A stretch of DNA of 64,000 nt, taken from the NCBI RefSeq assembly GCF_900110885.1, contig NZ_FOFJ01000012.1, positions 51,834-115,833 on the forward strand, given 5' to 3'. The notes beneath the pieces are model-generated. The model saw nothing but the letters and a program-made list of their open reading frames with translations, had not been told where the DNA came from and made no database searches. Each line of letters opens with the position of its first letter. Positions within the stretch are counted from its first letter, which is position 1. A program made the translations under genes and the position numbers. This DNA is from Azotobacter beijerinckii. GTDB lineage: Bacteria; Pseudomonadota; Gammaproteobacteria; Pseudomonadales; Pseudomonadaceae. Of the stretch, positions 50,074 to 59,300 are shown piece after piece.

Positions 50074-50868
50074 ATGTTCGCCATGTTGAGAAGCCTCTGG
50101 GATTACAGGGGCTTCGTCGTTTCATCCATACGCAACGAGTTCGTTGCCCGCTTTGCCCGCAGTCGTCTCGGCGGTTTGTGGATGATCATCCACCCGCTGA
50201 CCCAGGTGGCGATCTATGCCCTGATCCTCTCCAATGTGTTGGCGGCCAAGCTGCCGGGTATCGAAAACCGGTATGCCTATGCTCTCTACCTAATGGCCGG
50301 TACGCTGGCCTGGAGCCTTTTTGCCGAGATCGTCGGCCGCTGTCTGACCCTGTTCATCGACCAGGGCAACCTGATGAAGAAGATGCGCTTTCCGCGCATC
50401 ACCCTGCCGGTGATCGTGATCGGCTCCAGCCTGCTTAACAACCTGTTGCTGTTCATCGCGGTGCTGGCGGTTTTTGCCCTGCTGGGACAGGCACCGAGTC
50501 TGGAGATGTTCTGGCTGATCCCGCTTACCCTGGCCGTGGTGGCGCTGGCGGCCGGCCTCGGCCTGATCCTGGGCGTGCTCAACGTCTTTGTTCGCGATAT
50601 AGGCCAGGTTGTGCCAATCGTGTTGCAGATATGGTTCTGGTTCACGCCCGTCGTTTACCCGGTCGGCATCATCCCCGAAGAACTCAGGAGCATCATGGAC
50701 GTTAATCCGATGTATCCAATCGTTAACGCCTATCATGACATTCTGGTTTACGGCAAAGTGCCGGATCTGCAACAGGCAGGCGTTACCGTGCTCGTGGCGA
50801 TCGGCCTGACGTTGCTCGGCCTCTTCATGTTTCGCCGTGCCGCGCCGGAAATGGTGGACGCTTTATGA
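50074..50868 (+). CDS. wzm: polysaccharide ABC exporter permease (Wzm)
   Basis: A 264-residue inner-membrane protein with six helices. The ABC-2 signature for polysaccharide export reads RNEFVARFARSRLGGLWMII near residue 20, then FVRDIGQVVPIVLQIWFWFT and NPMYPIVNAYHDI. It pairs with Wzt, whose ATG overlaps this stop. AGGAG lies five bases before the ATG at 50074; a GTG two codons earlier overlaps it. The pair moves undecaprenyl-linked O-polysaccharide to the periplasm. Confidence 0.93.
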   Translation: MFAMLRSLWDYRGFVVSSIRNEFVARFARSRLGGLWMIIHPLTQVAIYALILSNVLAAKLPGIENRYAYALYLMAGTLAWSLFAEIVGRCLTLFIDQGNLMKKMRFPRITLPVIVIGSSLLNNLLLFIAVLAVFALLGQAPSLEMFWLIPLTLAVVALAAGLGLILGVLNVFVRDIGQVVPIVLQIWFWFTPVVYPVGIIPEELRSIMDVNPMYPIVNAYHDILVYGKVPDLQQAGVTVLVAIGLTLLGLFMFRRAAPEMVDAL

Positions 50869-52082
50869 CTCTGCTGAACGTCGACAACCTGGGCAAGGCC
50901 TACCGCATCTATGGTTCGGAATGGCAGCGCATCGCGAACTGGTTCTATCTGCCGGCCAAGCCCCGGGAAGAGCATTGGGTTCTAAAACACATCAGCTTCT
51001 CCATCCAGGCAGGGGAGGCTATCGGCATCGTCGGCCAGAATGGCGCCGGTAAATCCACCTTGCTGAAAATGATCACTGGCACCCTGCAACCCACCGAAGG
51101 CCGCGTGCAGGTGAACGGGCGCATCGCCGCGATTCTCGAATTGGGCATGGGCTTCAACCCGGAGCTCACCGGTCGGCAGAACGTCTATCACTCCGCCGGC
51201 CTGATGGGCTTCAACGCCGAACAGATCGAGCAGGCCATGGCGGAAATCGAAGCCTTCGCTGAAATCGGCGAATACTTCGACGAACCCGTGCGCACCTATT
51301 CCAGCGGCATGCAGATGCGTGTGGCGTTCTCGGTGGCGACCGCCTTCCGTCCGGAGATCCTTATCGTCGACGAAGCCCTGTCGGTCGGCGATGCCTACTT
51401 CCAGCACAAGAGCTTCGATCGCATCCGCGAGTTCCAGAAACAGGGGACGACGCTGCTGATCGTCTCCCACGACCGGGGAGCGATTCAAACGCTCTGCAAT
51501 CGCGCGATCCTTCTGGAGCGCGGCACCGTCATCAAGGACGGAAATCCCGAGGAGGTGATGGATTTCTACAACGCCATCATCGCCGAAAAAGAGAATGCCA
51601 AAGTCGAGGTGCGGCAACTGGATGACGGCAGCGTACAGACCCGTTCCGGCACGGGAGAAGCCAGCATCGAGTCGGTTGGCTTGTACAACGCCGAAGGGCT
51701 TCCAATCGAGTTCGTATCGGTGGGAGAGCCTGTCTCCTTGCGTATCGTCGTCCGTATCAGCAGCGATATCCCCGAGTTGGTCATCGGATACATGATCAAG
51801 GATCGGCTTGGCCAGCCGGTTTTCGGTACCAACACCCACCATCTGGGCTGCAAGCTCGAAACCTTGCGCGCCGGAGAGGCGCTGGAATACCGTTTCGGTT
51901 TTCCGGCCAATCTCGGTGTCGGCTCCTATTCCGTCGCAGTGGCCCTGCACACTGCCGACAGTCACATATCCTGCAACTATGAATGGTGTGACCTGGCATT
52001 GGTGTTCAATGTGGTCAATGTCTCGAAGGAAGCGTTCGTTGGCCTAGCGTGGATCCCGCCGACTGTGGAGTGTCGCCGATAG
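50865..52082 (+). CDS. wzt: polysaccharide ABC exporter ATPase with carbohydrate-binding domain (Wzt)
   Basis: A 405-residue ATPase. The NBD at about residues 1-245 has Walker A GQNGAGKST, signature YSSGMQMRVAFSVA, Walker B ILIVDEALSVGD and H-loop IVSHD. A C-terminal beta-rich region at about 260-400 (TGEASIESVGLYNAEGLPIE, FVSVGEPVSLRIVV, FGFPANLGVGSYSVAVALHT) matches the Wzt carbohydrate-binding module. In E. coli O8/O9a that module recognises the chain-terminal cap before export. A capping methyltransferase is encoded nearby, which supports the same logic here. Confidence 0.93.
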   Translation: MTLLNVDNLGKAYRIYGSEWQRIANWFYLPAKPREEHWVLKHISFSIQAGEAIGIVGQNGAGKSTLLKMITGTLQPTEGRVQVNGRIAAILELGMGFNPELTGRQNVYHSAGLMGFNAEQIEQAMAEIEAFAEIGEYFDEPVRTYSSGMQMRVAFSVATAFRPEILIVDEALSVGDAYFQHKSFDRIREFQKQGTTLLIVSHDRGAIQTLCNRAILLERGTVIKDGNPEEVMDFYNAIIAEKENAKVEVRQLDDGSVQTRSGTGEASIESVGLYNAEGLPIEFVSVGEPVSLRIVVRISSDIPELVIGYMIKDRLGQPVFGTNTHHLGCKLETLRAGEALEYRFGFPANLGVGSYSVAVALHTADSHISCNYEWCDLALVFNVVNVSKEAFVGLAWIPPTVECRR

Positions 52083-52116
52083 CCAGAGTGCACTGCCATC
52101 GCCTATTGCCGAGAAA

Positions 52117-52150
52117 GAAAAGCGCCTCGTTCTGGCGGATGGCGCTTTTC
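52117..52150 (+). terminator. hairpin after wzt
   Basis: GAAAAGCGCC (52117-52126) pairs with GGCGCTTTTC (52141-52150), 35 bases after the wzt stop. The T-run is part of the stem, so it may pause or end transcription between the exporter and the glycosyltransferase genes unless RfaH-modified polymerase passes. Confidence 0.5.
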
Positions 52151-52236
52151 GGTCAGGCATCGAAGTGGATGTGGCTTGGCACTTGATAGTGCTGCTCAAG
52201 CGGCATGGCGAGGGCGCGCGAGAGTAATTCCGGGAG

Positions 52237-54636
52237 TTGAAAGAGAAATTGGGTACTACAACATCAAGCGAAAGCCCGCTCAAGGTTCTTTATCTGGATC
52301 TGTCGGCCACGTGTCGTAACGATCTGAAAACCGGTATCGAGCGTGTTGCTCGAGCAGTGACGATTGCCTTTATAGAGAATTCACCTACCGGATATCGGGT
52401 CGAGCCTGTTTATCTGGATAAAGTGGATGGCACTTGGAGCTATTTCCATGCAGGGCGTCATACAGCCGGAATGCTGGGTATGGCTTCGGATGCTATTCGG
52501 GACGATATGGTTCGGCCTGCTCGTGGCGATATAGTTCTGGGCTTGGACATATCGGGAGATCTGCTTGTTCGTGCCGCAGAGGAGGGGTTCTTCGATAGTT
52601 TGCGCGCTGATGGTGTGCGGGTCTACTTCATGGTGTACGACCTTCTCCCGCTATCGCTTCCACATACGTTTCCTCCGGGAGCAAGTACAGGTCATGCCCA
52701 CTGGTTATCCGCTATTGCCAGAATGGATGGAGCCGTGTGCATAACCCAATCGGTTGCCGACGACTTGCGTGCATGGCTTGTACAGCAGCATCTAGAAAGA
52801 GACGGGCAGCCGTTTCATGTTCTGGTTTCCCACCTGGGGGCCGATATCGATAGCTCCGCTCCAAGCCGGGGGCTTCCCGCGGACGAGCAAGCCGTTCTGG
52901 GCGAGTGCCGGTCGCGGCCGACCTTTCTTATGGTCGGTACTATCGAGCCACGAAAAGGCTACCTGCTTGCCCTGGAGGCTTTCACGCGGCTCTGGAGCGC
53001 CGGTGTGGACATCAACCTGGTGATCGTTGGGAAGGAAGGCTGGATCGGGCTTCCCGATGACATGCGCAGAACGATTCCCTATATCCTTGAGCGCCTGCGC
53101 TCACACTCCGAGCGGGGAAAGCGGCTCTTCTGGCTTGAAGGCATCAGCGACGAATATCTGGAAAAAGTCTATGCGGCCTCTACCTGCTTGCTCGCCGCCT
53201 CCGAAGGCGAAGGGTTTGGGCTGCCGCTGATCGAGGCCGCGCAACATAGCCTTCCCGTCATTGCGCGAGACATTCCGGTGTTCAGGGAAGTTGCCGGCGA
53301 GAATGCCCATTATTTTCCTCGCGGGGCAGACCCGGCAGCGCTGGAGCACAATATTGCTGCCTGGCTGGAGCTATATCGCCAAGAGGCTCATCCACAATCC
53401 AGGAATATAGCGTGGTTGACTTGGAGCGAGTGTGCGAAACGTATATTTTTCGCTATTTTTCAGGCCGAGACCAAGCAGGCAAGGATTTTTGTCGATATAT
53501 CCGTTGTCTACAAGCATGATTTAAGAACCGGAATCCAGCGTGTCGTCAGGGCGATTCTGAGTGCACTGCTAGAGAGCCCGGAAGACCCCTTTGAGATTGT
53601 GCCGGTCTATTTGGCGTGCGAGGACACAATATGGCGCTACAAAAAAGCCAATATCTCCTTGCGCAATGGCGAGTTGCTTGCCGAGCCTGGCAAGGTTTCC
53701 TATGAAATAGACTTTTCCGCAGGAGATATTCTGCTGTGCCTGGATCTGGCCGGTGGCTATGTAGTACCTGCATCGCAACAGGGGCTGTATTCCAGAGTAC
53801 AAAAGAAGGGGGCGGCGGTTTATTTCGTCGTTTACGATTTACTGCCGGTCAGGTTGCCGGAGTATTTCGCAGAGGCGGATATAGCCGGCTATCTTGACTG
53901 GCTTGGTGTCACGTCGGAAAGCAGCGGTGTTCTGTGTATATCGCAGGCTGTTGCGGCCGATTATCGACGCTGGTTCGAGATGCTTCCCTGCGTCATGAGA
54001 GGAAAAGAGTTCCGGATTTCTTGCTTTCATCTGGGGGCAGATATAATCAACTCCTCTCCCACTCATGGGCTGCCGGACAACTGGGAAGATCAAGTGCATT
54101 CGATGAGTCGCCGGCCATGCTTCCTGATGGTGGGAACCATCGAGCCGCGCAAGGGATATGGACAGGTCCTATCGGCCTTCGAAGTGCTCTGGGCGGCCGG
54201 CGTCGAGCTGACCTTGGTCATTGTGGGCAAGAAAGGCTGGATGATGTCCGTCTTTCACGAAAAATTGCACGCCCACCCGGAACTCGGCAAGCGACTTTTC
54301 TGGTTCGACGGTATCAGCGACGAATACCTGGAAAAGCTCTATGCCGCTTCGACCTGCCTGATCGCCGCCTCCGAAGGAGAGGGTTTCGGCCTGCCACTGA
54401 TCGAGGCGGCCCAGCACAAACTGCCCATCATCGCCCGCGACATTCCTGTATTCCGAGAAGTGGCCGGCGATCATGCCTATTATTTCACGGGGCCGACTAC
54501 GGAAGACTTGGCGAGGGCGATTGCCGACTGGTTGCAACTGCACGAGGAAGGGCAGCATCCCACTTCCGACAGCATGCCCTGGCTGACCTGGAAGGAAAGT
54601 GCGAAGCAGCTCAAGCATGAGCTGCTCGACTTTTGA
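52237..54636 (+). CDS. two-module GT4 glycosyltransferase
   Basis: About 799 residues made of two homologous GT-B units (about 15-400 and 415-799). Each opens with a D-L-KTGIERVAR-type or DLRTGIQRVVRAIL segment. Each carries VYDLLP, then FLMVGTIEPRKGY and the donor site EGEGFGLPLIEAAQH (EX7E). The E. coli O8/O9a polymerase WbdA has the same idea of joined GT4 domains, each making one linkage. No ATG lies near the front; TTG at 52237 or 52249 is the likely start, so the N-terminus is uncertain. A third copy of the module is at the end of the 56351-60133 gene. Confidence 0.85.
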   Translation: MKEKLGTTTSSESPLKVLYLDLSATCRNDLKTGIERVARAVTIAFIENSPTGYRVEPVYLDKVDGTWSYFHAGRHTAGMLGMASDAIRDDMVRPARGDIVLGLDISGDLLVRAAEEGFFDSLRADGVRVYFMVYDLLPLSLPHTFPPGASTGHAHWLSAIARMDGAVCITQSVADDLRAWLVQQHLERDGQPFHVLVSHLGADIDSSAPSRGLPADEQAVLGECRSRPTFLMVGTIEPRKGYLLALEAFTRLWSAGVDINLVIVGKEGWIGLPDDMRRTIPYILERLRSHSERGKRLFWLEGISDEYLEKVYAASTCLLAASEGEGFGLPLIEAAQHSLPVIARDIPVFREVAGENAHYFPRGADPAALEHNIAAWLELYRQEAHPQSRNIAWLTWSECAKRIFFAIFQAETKQARIFVDISVVYKHDLRTGIQRVVRAILSALLESPEDPFEIVPVYLACEDTIWRYKKANISLRNGELLAEPGKVSYEIDFSAGDILLCLDLAGGYVVPASQQGLYSRVQKKGAAVYFVVYDLLPVRLPEYFAEADIAGYLDWLGVTSESSGVLCISQAVAADYRRWFEMLPCVMRGKEFRISCFHLGADIINSSPTHGLPDNWEDQVHSMSRRPCFLMVGTIEPRKGYGQVLSAFEVLWAAGVELTLVIVGKKGWMMSVFHEKLHAHPELGKRLFWFDGISDEYLEKLYAASTCLIAASEGEGFGLPLIEAAQHKLPIIARDIPVFREVAGDHAYYFTGPTTEDLARAIADWLQLHEEGQHPTSDSMPWLTWKESAKQLKHELLDF

Positions 54637-54806
54637 ACCATCGCCATAGCGCTCTCGTGCGATGACAAGGCTCAGATAAAAATTGGTAAAGAGTTTCTTA
54701 TGATCAAGGATCGTGTTAACCCGCCTGTCTGCAAGGTTTCTGCCCACCGTCGGCCCACTCCGGCACGGCTGTTCAACGTGGCCAGTGCCACCCTGGAGTG
54801 TCGCCC

Positions 54807-56351
54807 ATGATGGAGCAGTTCTATCGCGCCTTCGAGGAGCGCCTGCGTGGTTCGCGAGCGCTGATCAAAGAGCGTCAAACAGTCTACCTGCCCTTTATCG
54901 CTCCGCTGAAAATGCTTTATGCCAGTTGCCCGGCACTGGATCTTGGCTGCGGCCGCGGGGAATGGCTGGAGATCCTGCGGGAAAACGGCTTCGAGGCGCG
55001 GGGCGTCGACCTCGATCAGGGCATGCTGGAGGGCTGCGACGCCCTGAGTCTGCCGGCGGAACAGGGCGAGGCCCTGGAAACTCTCAAGCTCCTCGCAGAT
55101 GAGAGCCTGGCACTGATTTCCGGCTTTCATATCGCCGAACACATGCCCTTCGAACGTCTCCAGCAACTGGTGGCCGAGGCGCTGAGGGTGTTGAAGCCGG
55201 CAGGCCTGCTGATCCTGGAATCGCCCAATGCGGAAAACCTCGTGGTCGGCACCAATAATTTCTATTTGGACCCTACCCACGAGCGCCCCATTCCTCACCT
55301 GCTACTGAGCTTTCTTACCGAATATACCGGCTTTGCGAGGTTCAAGCTGCTGCGCCTGCAGGAGCCTCCGGAGCTGGCGAAAGCCGAGCGGGTCGCCCTG
55401 ATGAACGTACTGGCCAGTGCCAGTCCGGACTACGGGATAGTGGCGCAGAAAGGCGCCCCGGCCGGGCAGACGGCACTTTTCGACCAAGCGTTCGAGAAGG
55501 AATACGGCCTGGCTCTCGATACGCTGGCCAGGCGGTATGACGATGGCCTGAAGGAAGAACTGGAGTGCTTTCGGAGGCAACTCGAGGAGGCCGGTGCGCG
55601 TAGCCGGGAAGTCGAGGCAGCCTTTAGGGGAAGCATTGCCCGGACCATCCAGGCCGAAGTGAAGCAGGCGGCCGTGGAAACCCTCAATGAAACGCTCCGT
55701 CAACAGGCGCAGCAGGCAGCCAGCGAGTCGAATGCCCTGTGGGAGCAGGCTCGACAGCTCAATGCACAACTGCAGCAAGAGCGGCAGCAGTTCGAGGCAC
55801 AGTTGCAGCAAGAGCGGCAGCAGCTCAATGCACAACTGCGGCAAGATCGACAGCAGTTCGAGGCACAGTTGCATCAAGCTCGACAGCAGCTCGAAGAGGT
55901 ACAGCGTAGCGCCCACCACTGGCACCTGCAGGCCAACACCTACGAGGCACAGGCGAAAGACGTCCTCAGCAGTACCTCCTGGCGCGTCACCAAACCGTTG
56001 CGCCTGCTAATGATCGGCCTGCGGCGGTTGGGAAGATTGCCCTGGCAGGCTACGAGACGTGTGCTGCGCCCCGTTCTTGCTTGGGCCATGCGTTGGGTCA
56101 TGGGGCGGCCGGAGTTGAAGCGTTGCTTGGTCGATCGGTTGCGACGACATCCGACCCTTTTCCAGCACCTCAGGCTGTTCGCTCTGAATCGCGGCCTATT
56201 GGGACCAATGCCGTCTTTTTTGAACCCGCAACCCTCAACTAGAGAAGTACTAAAAGGCAAGCAGACTGAAGATCTTTCGACAATGAGCCCTAGGGCTCGC
56301 CAGATCTACATGAAATTAAAAGAAGCTATACGGGAAAAGGGTGCGCACTGA
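54807..56351 (+). CDS. WbdD-like chain-terminating methyltransferase with coiled coil
   Basis: A 514-residue protein. A SAM methyltransferase domain at about residues 1-235 (motif I LDLGCGRGEW at 44-53; HIAEHMPFERLQQLVAEALR) is followed by a Gln/Glu-rich coiled coil at about 250-380, including four 11-residue repeats. A basic, amphipathic tail contains STSWRVTKPLRLL and a closing TMSPRARQIYMKLKEAI. WbdD of E. coli O9a has the same order and a similar SRSWRMTK... tail that binds the membrane and WbdA. The kinase domain of O9a WbdD is absent, as expected for a methyl-only cap. GGAG lies eight bases before the ATG. Confidence 0.83.
   Translation: MMEQFYRAFEERLRGSRALIKERQTVYLPFIAPLKMLYASCPALDLGCGRGEWLEILRENGFEARGVDLDQGMLEGCDALSLPAEQGEALETLKLLADESLALISGFHIAEHMPFERLQQLVAEALRVLKPAGLLILESPNAENLVVGTNNFYLDPTHERPIPHLLLSFLTEYTGFARFKLLRLQEPPELAKAERVALMNVLASASPDYGIVAQKGAPAGQTALFDQAFEKEYGLALDTLARRYDDGLKEELECFRRQLEEAGARSREVEAAFRGSIARTIQAEVKQAAVETLNETLRQQAQQAASESNALWEQARQLNAQLQQERQQFEAQLQQERQQLNAQLRQDRQQFEAQLHQARQQLEEVQRSAHHWHLQANTYEAQAKDVLSSTSWRVTKPLRLLMIGLRRLGRLPWQATRRVLRPVLAWAMRWVMGRPELKRCLVDRLRRHPTLFQHLRLFALNRGLLGPMPSFLNPQPSTREVLKGKQTEDLSTMSPRARQIYMKLKEAIREKGAH
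55755..55886 (+). repeat. four in-frame 33-bp repeats encoding the coiled coil
   Basis: Units at 55755, 55788, 55821 and 55854 alternate QLNAQLxQxRQ and QFEAQLxQxRQ, so a 66-bp pair is itself duplicated. The 11-residue period matches three heptad-like turns of a coiled coil, and unit changes would keep the frame. Confidence 0.85.
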
Positions 56352-59300
56352 TGCGTATTGTTATTGATTTACAGGGTGCGCAAACTGAAAGTCGCTTTCG
56401 GGGTATAGGTCGTTACTCCTTGTCGTTGGCTCAAGCGATTGCCCGGAACAGGGGGGAGCATGAAATCATCTTGGCACTGAGTGGACTTTTCCCTGAAACT
56501 ATAGAAACAATACGCGCTGCCTTCGAGGGAGTTCTGCCACAAGAAAACATTCGAGTCTGGTATGCGCCTGGACCGGTTCGGGAGATGGAGCCGGATAACA
56601 TTTCTCGACGCGAAGTGGCACAGTTCATTCGTGAGGCTTTTCTCGTAAGTCTGAAGCCGGACGTGATTCACATCAGTAGCTTGTTTGAAGGCTATGGCGA
56701 TGATGCTGTAACAAGTATAGGCTGTTTTGATACGGTTACACCTGTCAGCGTTTCTCTTTATGATCTCATTCCGCTGCTGAATCCGGACCACTATCTGAAG
56801 CCGAATCCGAGCTATGGGCAGTACTATCTGCGCAAGATTGAATATATAAAGAAAGCTGCGATTTATTTGGCGATTTCTGAATATTCGCGACAAGAGGGCT
56901 TTGAGTATCTAGGTGTTTCTGAGTCTAATCTTGTAAATATTTCAACAGCTATTGATTCTCACTTTCAGTCTATTCATGTCGATGAAGGAGTTGCTAGGCA
57001 AATTTTTAATAAGTTTGGTCTTGCTCGTCCTTTTATTCTTTATACAGGGGGCGCCGACGAACGTAAAAACCTACCGCGTCTTATCCAAGCGTTTGCGGCC
57101 CTGCCTGCTAATGTCCGGAATAAGTACCAGTTGTTGCTGGCCGGTAAGGTCTCTCAAGGGGAGCACTTGAGTCTGCTAAACCAGGCAAAGTCAGCCGGTT
57201 TACGGCCGGATGAGCTGTGTTTTACAGGGTATGTCACAGAGGAAGAGTTAGTTCAGCTATATAACCTGTGCGAGTTATTCGTCTTCCCATCTTGGCATGA
57301 GGGCTTCGGTCTACCGGCATTGGAGGCAATGGCCTGTGGAGCTCCGGTCATCGGTGCCAATACCTCCAGCCTGCCCGAAGTGATAGACCTAGATTTAGCT
57401 TTGTTCGACCCACTCGATGTCTCCTCTATTACAGCCAAAATGACCCAGGCTCTAGAGGATGAAGCTTTGCGGGCGGTATTGCGAGCACATGGCTTACAGC
57501 AAGCAAAACGGTTTTCGTGGGATGTATCGGCCCGGAGAGCGATTACAGCTTTTGAGTCTCTGGCAAAAGTACAGCAAAGGCAGCCTGTTAGCTCTCTGCC
57601 TCCAGGCAGGAAGCCAAGGCTAGCCTTTGTCTCTCCTTTGCCGCCTGCGCGTACCGGTATCGCTGATTACAGTTCCGAGCTATTGCCCGCATTGGCAGAG
57701 TATTACGATTTAGAATTGGTTGTGGCCCAAGATCAAGTCGATGACCCTTGGGTTAACCAATATGGCAAAGTACGGGACGTGAATTGGTTGTATGCTAACT
57801 TTGGTGAAGTTGATCGTGTGCTCTATCAGATTGGTAATTCCCCCTTTCATCAGCACATGTTGTCGTTGATGCAGGAAATACCCGGGGTAGTTGTACTCCA
57901 TGATTTCTACCTGAGCGGATTGATGGCTTGGCAGGAGCTGCATGCTGGAATGGAGCATGTATGGACCAAGGCGCTTTATGATGCTCATGGCTATGGTGCG
58001 GTGCGCGAGCGCTATCGTGATACTGAGTCGGCCAAGCTTAGGTATCCGGTTAACCTTCATGTGCTTCAGTATGCTCAGGGGCTTATTGTCCACTCTGAAT
58101 TTTCGAAAAAGCTTTCTCGTCTATGGTATGAGGATAGTTTTACTGCCGATTGGGAAGTCATTCCTCACTTAAGATCACCTGCTGGCGAGAGTGACAAGGC
58201 CCGGATTCGTCAAGAGCTGGGTATAGGTCAAGAGGATTTCGTAATTTGCAGTTTTGGGTTCTTGGATTCGACCAAGCTCAACCATCGTTTGCTTGAGGCT
58301 TGGCTAGGTAGTGCTTTGGCAATGGATAAGCGTTGCAGGTTGATATTTGTGGGTGAGAACCATGGAGGCAATTACGGGGAAAGGCTGCTGCAGATAATTT
58401 GCAAGAGCAGAGTTGCGGATCGTGTCAAGATTACTGGATTTGTGTCCTCGGAGCTTTTTAAGAGTTATCTGGCTGTGACGGATTTGGCTGTTCAATTGCG
58501 CACCAATTCTCGCGGTGAAACTTCCGGTGCCGTATTAGACTGTATGAATCATGCACTACCGATCATTGTTAATGCCAATGGTTCTATGGCTGATCTCAAC
58601 AATGAGGCAGTTTGGATGCTCCCGGATGAGTTTGAGGATATGGCTCTTGTCGAGGCTATTGAAACGCTCTGGCGTGACCCGGATCGCTGTGCTGATATGG
58701 CAAAGCGCGCAAGTAATATTATACTGACCCAGCATGCCCCTGTTGTGTGTGCTAAGCGTTATGCCGAAGCAATCGAGCGATTCAATCAACAAGCCTTGAC
58801 GGCCGTTCCTGCGTTGGTTCACCGCATCGCTGCGGTGACGGATTTTAAGCCAAGTGATGTTGAAATTCGGCAGTTTGCTAAGGCTATTTCCACCACGCTT
58901 CCCTTGATGCGGCCAGCAAAGAGGTTGCTGCTGGACATCTCGGCAACTTGTCGTACCGATTTGAAAACTGGTATCGAGCGCGTGGCACGCGCGTTGTTAC
59001 TGGTGCTCTTGGATGCTCCGCCAGAAGGCTTCCGTATTGAGCCTGTTTATCTCAGCGATACGGGGAGTGGGTGGAAATATCGTTATGCTCGGCATTATAT
59101 ACTTGATTTGTTGGGCTGTTCGCAAGGTGGTCTGGACGACGAAATCGTTGAGCCGGAGAGTGGCGATGTGTTGCTCGGGTTGGACTTGTCTGGAGATATT
59201 CTAGTACAGGCAAATCATGCGGGTCTGTTTGCAGAGTACCGCGCTCAGGGTGTTTCGATTTATTTCATGGTCCATGATATTCTTCCAGTCAGAATGTCAA

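Noticed and set aside
54700..54810. A 36-codon frame (MIKDRVNPPVCKVSAHRRPT...) ending as ATGA at the methyltransferase start
   Set aside because: The overlap and a weak AAAGAG site look like coupling, but the sequence resembles nothing known and is too short to judge by composition. It may only be leader DNA.
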